NCBI GenBank assembly: GCA_037074765.1
Contig: JBAMDO010000387.1
Coordinates: 1-28,950 of the forward strand
DNA: 28,950 bases
Reading direction: 5' to 3'
DNA from: Mansonella perstans
Lineage: Eukaryota > Nematoda > Chromadorea > Rhabditida > Onchocercidae
Shown here: piece after piece, positions 11,767 to 23,163 of the stretch
How the letters are laid out: each line of letters opens with the position of its first letter
How positions within the stretch are numbered: the first letter of the stretch is position 1
Made by a program: the position numbers and the translations under genes
The notes under the pieces: generated by a model
The model's database searches: none
What the model saw: only the letters and a program-made list of their open reading frames with translations
What the model was told of the DNA's origin: nothing

Positions 11767-14721
11767 TTTCATAAAATGGAGAATATGAGTAGTAAGCTTA
11801 TTAAAGATAATAGCCAATTTGAAATTTTAGGAATGATAGTTAAACGCTGTTTTAGATATGAAGAGCTCTGAAACTAAATATAAACCCAGATTATATAGGA
11901 TTTAAAGTGCATGAAATATTACTGAATTTAATTCATTGCTAATATATGGTACTTGTGTTAATTTATCAGGTTGCTATTGCGGTGATCATATACTGTTGAC
12001 AAATAATTTAATTGAAGTTCACAACTGAACTGATAATAAGGCCTTATTAATGAGTGGAAAGATTTTTGTTTCCATTCCTTCATCGTAATTTAATATTCTT
12101 TCTTGATAGTTTTTAGCTGAATAACAAGTATGCCTTAGGTATTGATGTCAATTGGTGTTGTTGCTTTTAATATTCCGTTTTTTTATGAATGTCATTGTGG
12201 TATATTTTATATCTTATAGGTAGTGAAAAAGTCAAATTTCAAAAATATAAATTGAAGAAAAACAAGGATAGAAATTTTGAACCTATAGTTTACACTAGCA
12301 AAATTAGATGGTAACATTGTCTTTAATTGCGTTAGAAAAAAGTTGAAAAAATTTACATAAAGGCACCAAATTTTTTCATGCGAAAAATCATCTGCTAATT
12401 TCATAAAATTACACGTCACTTGTGAAACAGACTTTCATTATATTCTTTTATTTATTATATATTGAACATTTGGTGATTTTATAAGTTAAATATGAGTGTA
12501 ATATTTAATAACCAAAGTTTACAAGCTGATTTCGGAAAAATTTTGAATGACATATTTGGAAGCTATAATATATTCATTGATTTTGCTTCGCAAATTTCCA
12601 TTAACTTATTTTATATAATTACAAAATGTAACACCATTATTATTGATCAATCAGATAAAACTATGAATTTGAAGTTTGATCAAAAATGATTGATTTGAAT
12701 TGAAATTCTTCATCAAAAATTCAATAATTTCACTTTGGTTAGCAATTTCAGGAATGTATTGAATTTAAAAAAAATGATAACTGTAGCATAACTGTTAATC
12801 CAACGGCATTATTTGAGATAAGAATTGATAATGAATGAATTTGATCCAAGAGAGTGATAATAGTAAGTTAAGTTCAAAACATTCATTGTTTCTCGTAATT
12901 TCGATAATAATTTAGCCTAATATATCATGAAAACTTTAAACACTTTTCACTTAATGACTTATTCCTGATACAATAAGCAGTCCCTTATGGAACTTTTTAT
13001 TTTGCTGAATAAAAAAAAAGCCATTTACTAAAAACAGCAAGAAATAACTTCAACTTTTAATCGAAAATATAATTTATCAATTTCATTCCCTAGTTTTAAT
13101 TTTAATTGAGTATTAAATTTCGAAAATTTGACAGTTTATGAAAGAACAAAAATAATCATAGAATGTTTAAAACAAAACAAAAAAAAACGAACTGGTTCAT
13201 GGTGAAATAAAAAACGAAGCCAAAAAATTAGTACTGAAGCATCAAAAATGAAAATTGGCGACTAAATTGACTTGTATTAAATCGATTGATAAACTAATAT
13301 GACACTGGAGAACTAATATTCTTCTTCAAATTTTGAAAAAAAAACTTATTAAACTTCTCTCAATAAATGTTTTAAAATTTCATTGAAAAAAAAAGAAAGA
13401 AACTGGATTCGGACCAATTTATTTAACCTGGATTACTTTAATAGAGTTATAAGTTACATGTATAACTTGTAAAGATTATAATTACTTATTTATTACTCAT
13501 AAAGGTTTTCTGTTTTCATTTCAAAATGGTATAATTTATCATGAAAATTGGTTGTAAATATCGTACTGATTATTAATACTGTAAGCATTGCATCGTATTT
13601 TTTGCTGTACGAAATGATGGAATATGATAATTATTGAGAAGGAATTTTAAAACCAAAAAAAAATTTTTTTTTTGGAAATGGAGAAAATTAGAAGTTGAGA
13701 AATAGCGAAGTTTTTGCAAATCAAATCTAAGTTTTTAAAGAAAAAAAGTAGTGTCGTAATGTCCGTAAATGTAAGTATGTAAGTAAAAAAGGAACATTTC
13801 CTTTCGTTTTCTTCCATTTAGAGAAATGCATCTTCGATTCTGTTAAAAGCATGATAAAGCCAAAAATCATCGAAAATTCCATTTTAAGTTTCATAATTTA
13901 TTAATATTGTGAAAACTAAGCTCAAAACACTTTGGTTAGGTCAATGGATTTTTCACTTTTTTTTCTTCCTTTCTCTTTTTTATGCAATAAAACAGTTCAG
14001 GCATCACACGTTCTCCAATGATTTATCATTATTTTAGTTTTATTGACAATAGACATCCTTAATTAAATTAAAATTCGACAAAGGAATAAAATGGATTATA
14101 ATGCATAGCAAGGGTAAAATCAAATGAATCTCTGTAAGAAATATTATTGCATACGACTAGAACTATCAGAATTATGCAATAATTAGCATATATAATCGTA
14201 ATGATAGTAACCGTAATAATAATAACTATATATTCGTAATAATAGTCTTTAAACAACCGTACTATGGGAAAAGATATCAATTCATTTAAATAAAGTTTCC
14301 CGTGGAAAATGAATAACTCCAAAAGAAAAAAAAAAATTAATAGCTCATTAATAATCAATCAACTTAAAATTAATAATTAATAACCCTGAAATTAATCACT
14401 CCCACTGACATAGCATCTATTTCATTCAATTAATTGGTTGCCTGATAAGCAAAAATTCACTTTTTTACCAATAATTGCTTTTAATTTCGTTACTCACAAT
14501 CTTTTTCTTTCAATTGCAAAATTTTAAAAAATGGGAAAATTTAATAAAAATAAGATGGAAATTCAAAAGTTGACTGAAATGGGCACAGAGATAAAAAGAT
14601 AACGAAAGATTATAAAATAGAAAGAGAAAGGGCGAAGTAAGGAAAACCCGAAAAATAATAATTACATTTTTCCAGTCTTGCATATACTGATGCAATGCCA
14701 AAAGTTCCACTCGATGAACAA
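11767..14721. other. Gene-free AT-rich spacer between TRMT10 and UBE2J1
   Basis: Nearly 3 kb between the convergent 3' ends of TRMT10 (+) and UBE2J1 (-). The sequence is uniformly AT-rich with frequent A and T runs. I found no exon-like block with paired splice sites and a recognisable family. Around 14190-14240 there is a weak AAT triplet run, and around 14580-14660 a purine-rich stretch. The short open frames here (for example 12492-12689 and 14068-14358) look like chance. Confidence 0.6.
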
Positions 14722-16908
14722 TTAAGCTATTGCGCTATTTTGTACAAAAAACACTCTTCTTAAAACCAAACCTATAATAATTACAGAAAAAAAACAGATA
14801 AAAATTAGCTCCCAGGAAAAACGACTTGATGTCAGCTCTAAATTATTACTACGGTCAGAGGTGATGGAAGTTGGGGATGATTGAGACGACGATCGTCTAT
14901 GGCGTAAAGTTCCACAGGTAACAGCGGAACTGTCAGTGACAACGTCATTTCTCTGCGTCGCATCACCCGCAGAGTATAAATTCTGATCACTCATTGCTTC
15001 CTCCTCTTCCGTTTCTTCCTGTCCCTGCAACTTCGTCACATCACTTCGAATTCAAAACAAATATGAACAACACTAAAATCACAGCTTTCACTTTTAACTT
15101 GAACATATCGCCCCGTAATCAAGGAAGTTGAAGGGTACTATACAATGCTTACAAAAATTTCACGAAGCCTATCAAAAGATCATTCTGCCCAACTCATAAA
15201 AATGTTACGATAATAATGATAACTTGCAGAATCAATTATTAATGAAGAGAAGGTAGAAACAACAAAAACCATCAATAATTTGAAATTATTTTATATTGTA
15301 TCTGCACAATAACGATTCTACAGAAGAGCAAATCTAATCAAATCGTGCAACACTTTAATGCTTGCAAAATATTTGCTAACTTTAATTGAAATCTGGGTAG
15401 CTAAATGTCGCGCTTCGATAACATCTGCATTATCACTACACACTGTTTCACTTGCTAATGCATTTCGCATGCAAAGACCACATTCTTTACAAACCCATTC
15501 ATGGCTTCTAAAATTCGTAAAAATACACGACAATATGCCATTTCAAGATATCAATCAGTAAAGGAGATGGGGCATTAAACAAAGTGAACATTTTATTTCG
15601 TTTTTTTCTTTCGAAAGCTTTCCTTTTTTCATTGTGAAATGAAAAAATTTTATTGTGAAATATTTTTCATTGTGAAATATGAAAAATCTAGTAAAATATG
15701 CGAAAAAAAAACTAAGCATACATTTTAGCAAGCTTTCGACGTTCTTCCGATGGATACTCCAATGAGCCTAGTGCACCAGCTGCATGTGTTGGCATAAAAC
15801 CAATAAGAGCCAAAAGTGCAGTGCGAACTGAAATTTGGTTGAGAGAATTACAAAACCCATCATCTATCTCAACATTTGTTACAAAAAGTTGAAAATATCG
15901 CCAGTTAATTATCCACATATCTGATATATTTCACTGGTGTGAAGTAGCTTACTAGACCATGAAGGTTGCCAAGATTCCGGATGATGACCCGAAATGCTTA
16001 GACATATCTTTTGATTCAACTGGAAGCGACCATTCGGCTAAAAGAACTTTTGAGTAGCTGAGATTTACACAGCAAAAAAAGCATAGTTTAAACCAAAAAT
16101 AAATAACGCATACTTATTTTCAACATCTAGCTAACGAAATCATTTTGATAGAAACATTAGACAAAGCGAAAAAAAGATGCAGTTTATCAAATGAAATATG
16201 CTGTGAGTAAACCAGAAAAGCAGAATCTACAAATTCACCGTAAGCAGTATAACACTTGGTGGTTTCATCGGATAATCCACCGGCAAAAGTATTCGTCCAT
16301 GATAAATACCATCTTCGAAGTCCGTATCAGCCGGTCCACGTACAGTAAAGTGCCATTCGAACAGATTATCCTGAAATTAATTTCTTTAAATTTGTTACGG
16401 TAGCAAAAGAAGTCCAGAAATGATAGTATTATAAAGTAATGTGACGAATTGCCACCTAGAACCTCATCACTAATATAAATTTAAAATATTTCATCCCAAA
16501 ATTTTGTATCCAAAAAGCATACATCAGCAAATCTTTAAAATTTTTTAGTCTAGTTGTTTAGCTTAACAATATTACGATTATATTAACTAAAACTATTAGA
16601 ATGACTGATAATTGGCACTAACTTTAAGATTTTTTCATTACATACTTACTTCGAGTGGTTGAGCATAGTACATATCCGTTGGATTGCGTAATTCAGCCGC
16701 TTCTTTCATTAATCTCTTCACTCCTTTAACAACAACAAACTTTTTTTTCACATAAATTTCAAAGAAGTCACTGATAACCAGTATGATCTTATAGTGCAAA
16801 GGAATAACGATCAAAGTATCTATTGGATAAAATACTTCTAAAAGAAAAAAACAAAAATTCCTTACCAGTACTTTTCAAGTTGTATTGCGACAGATTTGAG
16901 ATCATCAT
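14722..16908 (-). CDS. UBE2J1: Tail-anchored ubiquitin-conjugating enzyme E2 of ERAD, UBE2J1/Ubc6 type
   Basis: Seven minus-strand exons: 16908-16866, 16723-16650, 16370-16239, 16037-15953, 15827-15722, 15507-15381, 15024-14722. They give 289 residues with all phases agreeing. The N-terminus YNLKSTGVKRLMKEAAELRN is typical of UBE2J proteins. The UBC core follows: FEWHFTVRGPADTDFEDGIY, HGRILLPVDYPMKPPSVILL, then NGRFQLNQKICLSISGHHP with catalytic Cys95, WQPSWSIRTALLALIGFMP, GALGSLEYPSEERRKLA and a CKECG segment. A Ser-rich acidic linker leads to a single C-terminal membrane segment (about 262-277) and a short tail ending FFVQNSAIA, which fits tail anchoring in the ER with the enzyme facing the cytosol. 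Family role: ubiquitin transfer to misfolded ER proteins. It is close to human UBE2J1 (318 aa); UBE2J2 is the alternative but fits the post-core region less well. Confidence 0.93.
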
Positions 16909-16925
16909 AAAAAATTTCAAATCCT
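16909..16925 (-). promoter_or_regulatory. Candidate trans-splice acceptor of UBE2J1
   Basis: On the minus strand a CATTTTAG acceptor ends at 16924, and the ATG follows at 16908 after a 15-base leader. No upstream donor is needed, so this is a likely spliced-leader acceptor. A second in-frame ATG follows directly at 16905. Confidence 0.45.
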
Positions 16926-17493
16926 AAAATGATTCCTTTTAAAATAAACATTCTATGCTAAAAATTTTATCATTACTTTTTCAGTAGTTAAGAAAAATAT
17001 GTTATTTACGTAAAGTAAAATTGGACAATTTTTGCATAAATTTCAATACGTATTATTGCACGTAATATATTTGTCACATAACTTCAAAGATGAAATACTG
17101 ACACGTGATTGATGTAAAAATGTTACTTAACAAATTTTATCAATAACTAATAATCATTTCTGTAACGCTAATATTACCAAACGTCATATCAAAAGAGAAC
17201 TATAAAAAGATAATGTTGAGTTTAATAATAATATGTATATCTAACTATCAAATATGCTTAATCTTTTTGGCTATAAAAATAACTTCGAAATTTATATTTT
17301 TCACTGAATACGTGAATTTCAACGTATTTCATTGCGTTACGTAGTGATATGAATTATTTTGCATTATTCATTTTAATGATAAGTTATATGTTACAAATGC
17401 CTCATCTTATCACGATATCGCGATATTAAATGGCTCATATATCTCGGAATTTATTTCAAAAAAAATTTAACAATAGTATTCCCGATAAGCGCT

Positions 17494-17586
17494 GTATGCT
17501 ATAACTACAGAAAGCCTAAATTTTGTATGCTATAACTACAAAAAGCCTAAATTTTGTAAGCTATAATTATGGAAAGCCTAAATTTT
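17494..17586. repeat. Three tandem copies of a 31-bp unit
   Basis: Units at 17494-17524, 17525-17555 and 17556-17586 each begin GTATGCTATAA (GTAAGCTATAA in the third) and end AAGCCTAAATTTT. The first two differ at one base and the third at several. The array lies between the divergent UBE2J1 and NSUN4 starts. Confidence 0.9.
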
Positions 17587-18132
17587 TACAAAAAACAAAA
17601 ATTACAACCTATTACAGTTAGACAAACTTTTCTTCTTGACCTGGGAACAGAAAATTGTTGAAAAATAATGAACTTCATTAATTTCAAAATGAACTTCTAA
17701 CTTATAAGTTAAACTTTCAATAACACTACAACATAATCACCCACAACTTTCTCACTCAACACTCCCGTTGCCTATGAACGACCGACTGCGAACACGTAAG
17801 TCAGAAAAACTTTTTCTCATTCAACGAAGCATTTCACTGGAACTTCGTTCAGCCATGGAATACTGAGCGGCCGTTGTAATATAAGAAGAAAACTGGCTTA
17901 AAAAGTAGTTTTTGTTTCTTAATTAATTAGTTTTTTTCTCCATGTTCTTTTATTCATTGTTCTTAGCAATGATTAAATAGAAGTTTTCCAATGTATTTTT
18001 TTCATTTTTTGAACTTACATATGGATTAGTAATTGCAAAGTTCTTTGTGAAATTTTACGATGCATGTCGGAAAGTCTCAGATTGTCAAATGTAAAGTATA
18101 AAGAAGTTTGATATGAAATTCAGAAGTATTTG

Positions 18133-18180
18133 ACGTGAACTTTTAAACTTTGTGAAATGGCTAGGCTCGAAGTTCACGTG
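18133..18180. repeat. 10-bp inverted repeat with E-box upstream of NSUN4
   Basis: ACGTGAACTT at 18133-18142 is the exact reverse complement of AAGTTCACGT at 18170-18179, with 27 bases between. The right arm overlaps a CACGTG E-box (18175-18180), about 140 bp before the NSUN4 ATG. It may be a paired binding site or may be chance. Confidence 0.5.
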
Positions 18181-18302
18181 AAGTTTGGAATTATTTTGGT
18201 AAAGTTCAAGAATATTACGAATATTTAACATTGAAGAGCATTCAATGCATTAAAACGTCCCGTTTGCTACATTTAGCATATATAATATTTACTAGGAATT
18301 TC

Positions 18303-18318
18303 AGGAACGTACTATATT
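18303..18318 (+). promoter_or_regulatory. Candidate trans-splice acceptor of NSUN4
   Basis: An ATTTCAG acceptor ends at 18304, 14 bases before the ATG at 18319, without an identifiable upstream exon. This is consistent with a spliced-leader addition site and supports the chosen start. Confidence 0.5.
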
Positions 18319-21300
18319 ATGATTGGTAAACGGATCATTGACGTAACATCACCATTATGTATGTCAGCGAAATTCTCATCAAAAAGACATTTTGCTTCTA
18401 AAATGTTCAAGGAGAAATATGCAAAAGTACGACCATTCAAAACGCCAACAATGATTGCCATGGATAATTTCGATTTTTATTATGCACCAGTATACGATAA
18501 ACATTGGCCATCAATACGTTTAGGATTACTTACGCCGAATAAGTATTTCGCTGTGTTAAATAAATTTTCGAAGTAAGTAACTTACAATTTCTCTAGATGA
18601 CTAGAAATTTCTTAAATATGAAGATTTCTAATAACTATCTTTATTAATAACTATATTTAATTATCTTTATTTGGAAAGAATAGAATTCTAGTAATAGTTG
18701 TCGCGAACTTTCATATCGCGAAACTTGCAATAAGCCAATAAATCAAATTGTAAATGAATGTTAACAACATTCTAAGCCATTCAACCCTTATATTTACTTC
18801 CCATGTTTCTTTGATGTTATCGAAACTCACGTCTTCTCTTAAAATATCTATCTATCTATATAAACTGTTAATCTTTCCACAAGTACCATTAATTGTTTTT
18901 ACATCCCAAAAAACGATTTGATATCAATTTGTCCACGCTTTTATTGTATTAAATTTTTATTTCTTATTCAATTTGTGTCGCGATCTTTGCCAAGTTTGAG
19001 GTGCGTACACAACTCAACTCGATTTCGCGTAGTCGACAGAATAACAACAATCCACAGTCTGAATTAAACCTTTGTTAGAAAAATTGGTTAACGCAAAATA
19101 TAACGACATTACAAAGATCGTGGCACAAATTGAATAAGAAATAAAAATTTAATACAATAAAAACGTGGACAAATTAATACCAAACCGTTCGTTGAAGTGT
19201 AAAAACAATTAATGGTACTTGTGGGGGAGAAGATCGGGGGATTGATGGTTTAATACAATGGTCCAAAGATCATGATGGTAGAAGAGAAAGGATAGATAGA
19301 TAGACATCTTAAGAAAGACGTGGGTTTAGGTAACACCAAAGAAACATAGGAAATAAATATAAGGGTTGAATGGCTTAGAATGTTGCTAACATTCATTTAC
19401 AATTTGATTTATTGGCTTATTGGAAGTTTCGCGATATGAAAATTCGCAACAACAGTTTCAATTTTATTTTATTTGATTTGTTTGCTTTTCAATCGTTTCA
19501 TTCGTGTCCTTTAAATTCGACTTTTGAAGTTTACTCAAATTACAAGCAATTTATTTTCTTTCAATTCATAGAAATCGAAAGGAAAACGAGGCACTATTAA
19601 AAGATCTCGGTGCATTTAATATCTTGGAAAAAGTTCAGCAAGAGATTGAAGAAAAGGATAGTATGCATACGCAATGCGAGGAACCCGTGTCATCAGACGA
19701 TATATCGGAAGCTGTAAATTCAGGAACCGTAGGAAAGGTTGCTTTTTTATTATTCGGACTTAAATTTTATGATGTTTTATTATTTACTATCTAATGTTTA
19801 TACTGTTTGTTATGAAATGCATATACTAGATAAGTTAATTTTGCATTTAAAGAAGATTCAAAATGAACTGGATTCTATATATATGCGTGGTGAAGGCGGA
19901 CTGGGATATTTTCGTCACTCTGGTGAAACTGCCTCACTAGGTGAACGGACACGTGTAAAGACTCAATCTCTGAAAGGTGTAAATATCAGCAAAATTAAGT
20001 AAGACCTTTTTTAATGATCATTTTCTGGTTCTTTTTTGTCTTTAATTATTTATTGTGTCGGTATTTCTTTGATTAATTTTATGCTTCAATACTTCATTAT
20101 TAAATATTTCGTCTGAATATATCATTAAGAAATTTCATACTTGAGTATTAAATTTAATGCGATTACGAAATTTTTTCGTTTACTAATGTTACTGAATTTT
20201 GCAAGTGGAATACTCTATCACAAAATTTTGCATTTAAATTTAGTTAAAAGTAGCTTAATTTGTTTTAGTATTACTGGTTTCGAAGGACAGTACGTTGAAT
20301 TACTGACAAAAACTCACACATTGACATATCCGATTGAATTGGCAGTGTATACTTTTCCAAGAGGCGATTTATCCGATTATCCACCTCCTCCGAAAGATGA
20401 AGTTGGGACGCCAGGTAAAATTTCTTAAATATTTATAATATCTTAATAATTTTTAACATGTTTTACTGAATTTTCCTGTTAGTATTCATGTATTTGTCTT
20501 TATTTGCCGCATCACTATGCATATATATGTACATATATATGTAGTATATGTAAGGTACGTTGTTCCTGATATCTTAGGTTGGTGGCTTCTTGATGGTGGT
20601 TCAGTTGCGCCAGTTCTAGCTTTGGGCTTAACCGAAGAGTCAAATATCTTGGACATGTGCGCTGCACCGGGTGGGAAAAGCTTGCTAATAGTACAGACTA
20701 ATTTGATGGGTTAGTTATTTGTTTATTCAATTCTTCAAATTTAAATGGACTCCATATTTTTTCAAGGAATGTCTCTCATTATTTTTATCTTATGCATATT
20801 TAAAATTTAAGTAGTTTTCTTCTGGTTGGTTTCATCGATTTAAAAACAGTGTGCATTTTTTCGAGATGTTTGAAATTTTATTTTTTCTTTCATTTCATTG
20901 ATGTTTTTCTGTAGTTTAAAGAACATGAAATGCAGGATTATTTAATTTGAAAATTGGTATAGTATTGCGTTGTTACAAATAATCCTCTTTTGCTGTTTTC
21001 AATATATTTGCATATATGTATTAAAGCAAAGTTGACGTGCAATGATAATAAGCAAAGTCGTTTGGGTCAGCTGCATCGAGCATTGGGACAGTATATACCG
21101 GTGAATTCAGATGTAGCTAACCAGATAATACTGAAGAGAAAAGATGCATCAGTACTGGATGGTTGGGATGAATGCGACGTTTACGATAGGGTAAGTAACT
21201 GATAAGTGTTTTTTGCCGCAATGCGCATTGTAATTAAATTTTTGAAGCGATACATTTGATCATCTGTACATTCTTTTTCATAAAGTTTTTTAGTAGGCTT

Positions 21301-22243
21301 ATGATCATAAATTATTATGATAATTTGTTTTGAAAATTGATTTGATGTTGATTATATTTGTGCTAAGATTTTGGTGGATGCACCGTGCACGTCGGATCGT
21401 CTTTCGGTGAACAGAGATGATGGTAATCTGTTCTCCACTCAACTCACTGAGCAGCGTTTGAATTTACCACAAGTACAAACTCGAATGCTTGTGTAAGTTT
21501 CGATTTTATAACCTTGCTCAAAGCATTTTTGCTGATTTACTTGTTTTATATTCAACCTGTAGTAATTTCTTCATTCAGCAATTTAATGCAGCATTATATT
21601 ATAATGCATGATTGGTAATTGATTTGATATCGAAGCGCTGCTGTATGACATAATCTGGAAAATTTAACGTTTCCAGATCTGCGATTTAATTTTTACGTAA
21701 ATTGGATTCGTCAATTTAATATTTAGAATAATTTTATTCTTTTTAAGATTGGCACTATTTTGACATTCAGATATGTAGTTTTATCATTGTTCCCCAACAT
21801 TATACAATTAAATAGTCATAACGATGCTACTGTGTGTTTTTCAACGAAATTTTTTTTTTTTTAGCAATGCATTACGTTCTGTTCGAGTCGGTGGTTATGT
21901 TGTCTATTCAACATGCGCCCTATCTCCGGTGCAAAATGAGGGAGTGATTGAAAATAGTGTGGCAATAGCAGATGAACATTTCGGAATAAAGGTAAAATAG
22001 TTTACTTGGTCGCAAGAATTTGTCATCTTATTTTCAGTTTGAATTATAAATGTTGATAGATTAGTGAAGATGTTAATTGAGTTACTATTGTAGGCAGTGG
22101 AGTTATCGTTATCACAAATGGTGTCACATTTCCGAGACATATATCGATTCAGTGATAAACCTCGCAGAGGTTTACTTATACTTCCTTTTTTACCTTCTAA
22201 TTGTGGTCCAATGTATATGTGTAAGTTGCAGAGGATTCAGTAG
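18319..22243 (+). CDS. NSUN4: Mitochondrial rRNA cytosine-C5 methyltransferase NSUN4
   Basis: Nine exons: 18319-18572, 19572-19737, 19853-19998, 20269-20414, 20578-20709, 21027-21190, 21368-21492, 21865-21991, 22094-22243. They give 469 residues with all phases agreeing and a TAG stop. The Arg/Lys/Ser-rich start (AKFSSKRHFASKMFKEKYAK) suits mitochondrial import. NSUN4 landmarks follow: NFDFYYAPVYDKHWPSIRLG, FPRGDLSDYPPPP, WWLLDGGSVAPVLALGL, the SAM-binding LDMCAAPGGKS, ILVDAPCTSDR (Cys343), GGYVVYSTCALSPVQNEGV (Cys395, the catalytic nucleophile position) and the C-terminal NCGPMYMCKLQRIQ. In animals NSUN4 methylates mitochondrial small-subunit rRNA and, with MTERF4, acts in ribosome assembly. 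It is longer than human NSUN4 (384 aa); the extra is an acidic, low-conservation stretch at about residues 86-190. Intron 1 holds a foldback element. Confidence 0.94.
18697..19453. mobile_element. Foldback/MITE-like element in intron 1 of NSUN4
   Basis: Two long inverted arms, about 18697-18989 and 19111-19453, match as reverse complements by eye at roughly 85-90 percent, with a spacer of about 120 bp. The outer tips read GTTGTCGCGAACTTTCATAT and, on the other strand from the right end, GTTGTTGCGAATTTTCATAT. The right arm carries about 50 bases more than the left, in the region of 19220-19290. No transposase frame is present, so if mobile it is non-autonomous. A target-site duplication could not be fixed by eye. 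Confidence 0.85.
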
Positions 22244-23163
22244 TCAATCAACATCATGGAAAATGTTGGAAATTAATGGATAAACAAAGCTTTAGCTCAA
22301 AACCTTTGACCGGAAATTTGATTTGTAGAGGTATGTATGAGTCAAGTTAGAATGTAAGTCAAACTCAACAGGACTATTACCTCCCATTTATGTTAGAGAA
22401 GAAAGTAGTGTAAACATAGGACAGCCTGATGTTAATAATTATTTTTACATTAGAAGTTGATGTTTCCTTCCCCTTTTCCAATTCTTTGCATAACTTGTGT
22501 ACTTAATTTTAAAAAGTAATTCGTCAGATTTTGTCAGAATATTTTAGAGTCACAGTTTTTTTCACTGTACTGTACTGTTGTATTAACATGTGCCTTTTCT
22601 ATTCATATATTTTTTTAAATTGTATGTCCTTTGATGATTTCTTGTCATCGACAACTTCTGCTATGCAGTTATTGTTCTCTTCTTTTCAAAAATTTTATTT
22701 GTCATTAAAGTATTGTTAATTATTTGATTTACAATATCACTGGGATTTAATTTACAAAGTTAACAGCCTTTATGTTGCAGGTCCAAAAATTTCTGTCAGT
22801 TATGAGTATTATGTCATGCTTACTAGTTGGAGACAGCTATTGTTAGTGATAAGTGATATAACCTAACAATAAAAGACGATAAGAAAAGCAAGCGTACAAT
22901 ATCAGAAGATTTAGTTTTGAGTGTTACATTGAAAATGAAAGTAGAAATCTGTCAGGTGTATCAAACAGAATGATTTATTCATACCTCTTTAAACTGAACA
23001 CTTACGTATATGACTGTTTTGACATATAGTTAGCATTGATGTTTTATACTAGATTCATACAGAAGCAATAGTATTCTCATTGCGAAAATTGGAAGAAATT
23101 TGAGGTGAAGAAAAGAAATTCAAGTTTTGTTGAGATTTCCTCTTAAAGCCAACAAAATAATTG
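22244..23163. other. Spacer between convergent NSUN4 and DB-module genes
   Basis: 920 bases carry both 3' flanks. On the minus strand AATAAA lies at 22974-22979, 185 bases beyond the DB gene stop, and is a plausible polyadenylation signal. On the plus strand AATAAA lies at 22868-22873, far from the NSUN4 stop and so doubtful. No exon was recognised. Confidence 0.5.

Larger units (their letters stand above)
16909..18318. promoter_or_regulatory. Shared upstream region of divergent UBE2J1 and NSUN4
   Basis: A 1.4 kb head-to-head interval. It contains a 12-bp perfect palindrome (ATATCGCGATAT, 17415-17426), a triplicated 31-bp repeat (17494-17586), a locally GC-richer pocket at about 17745-17880 and, near NSUN4, an inverted repeat with the E-box CACGTG at 18175-18180. 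I see no coding exon here. The GC pocket is the best candidate for the core bidirectional promoter; that role is inference. Confidence 0.5.

Noticed and set aside
17824..17859. Short minus-strand ORF starting MAERSSSEM in the GC pocket between UBE2J1 and NSUN4, considered as a first exon or upstream ORF
   Set aside because: It stops after 11 codons. A better UBE2J1 first exon with the family-typical YNLKS sequence exists at 16908-16866 in the correct phase.
19412..19600. Open frame across the right arm of the foldback element and the start of NSUN4 exon 2
   Set aside because: It is mostly element and intron sequence; the real exon starts at 19572 in another frame.
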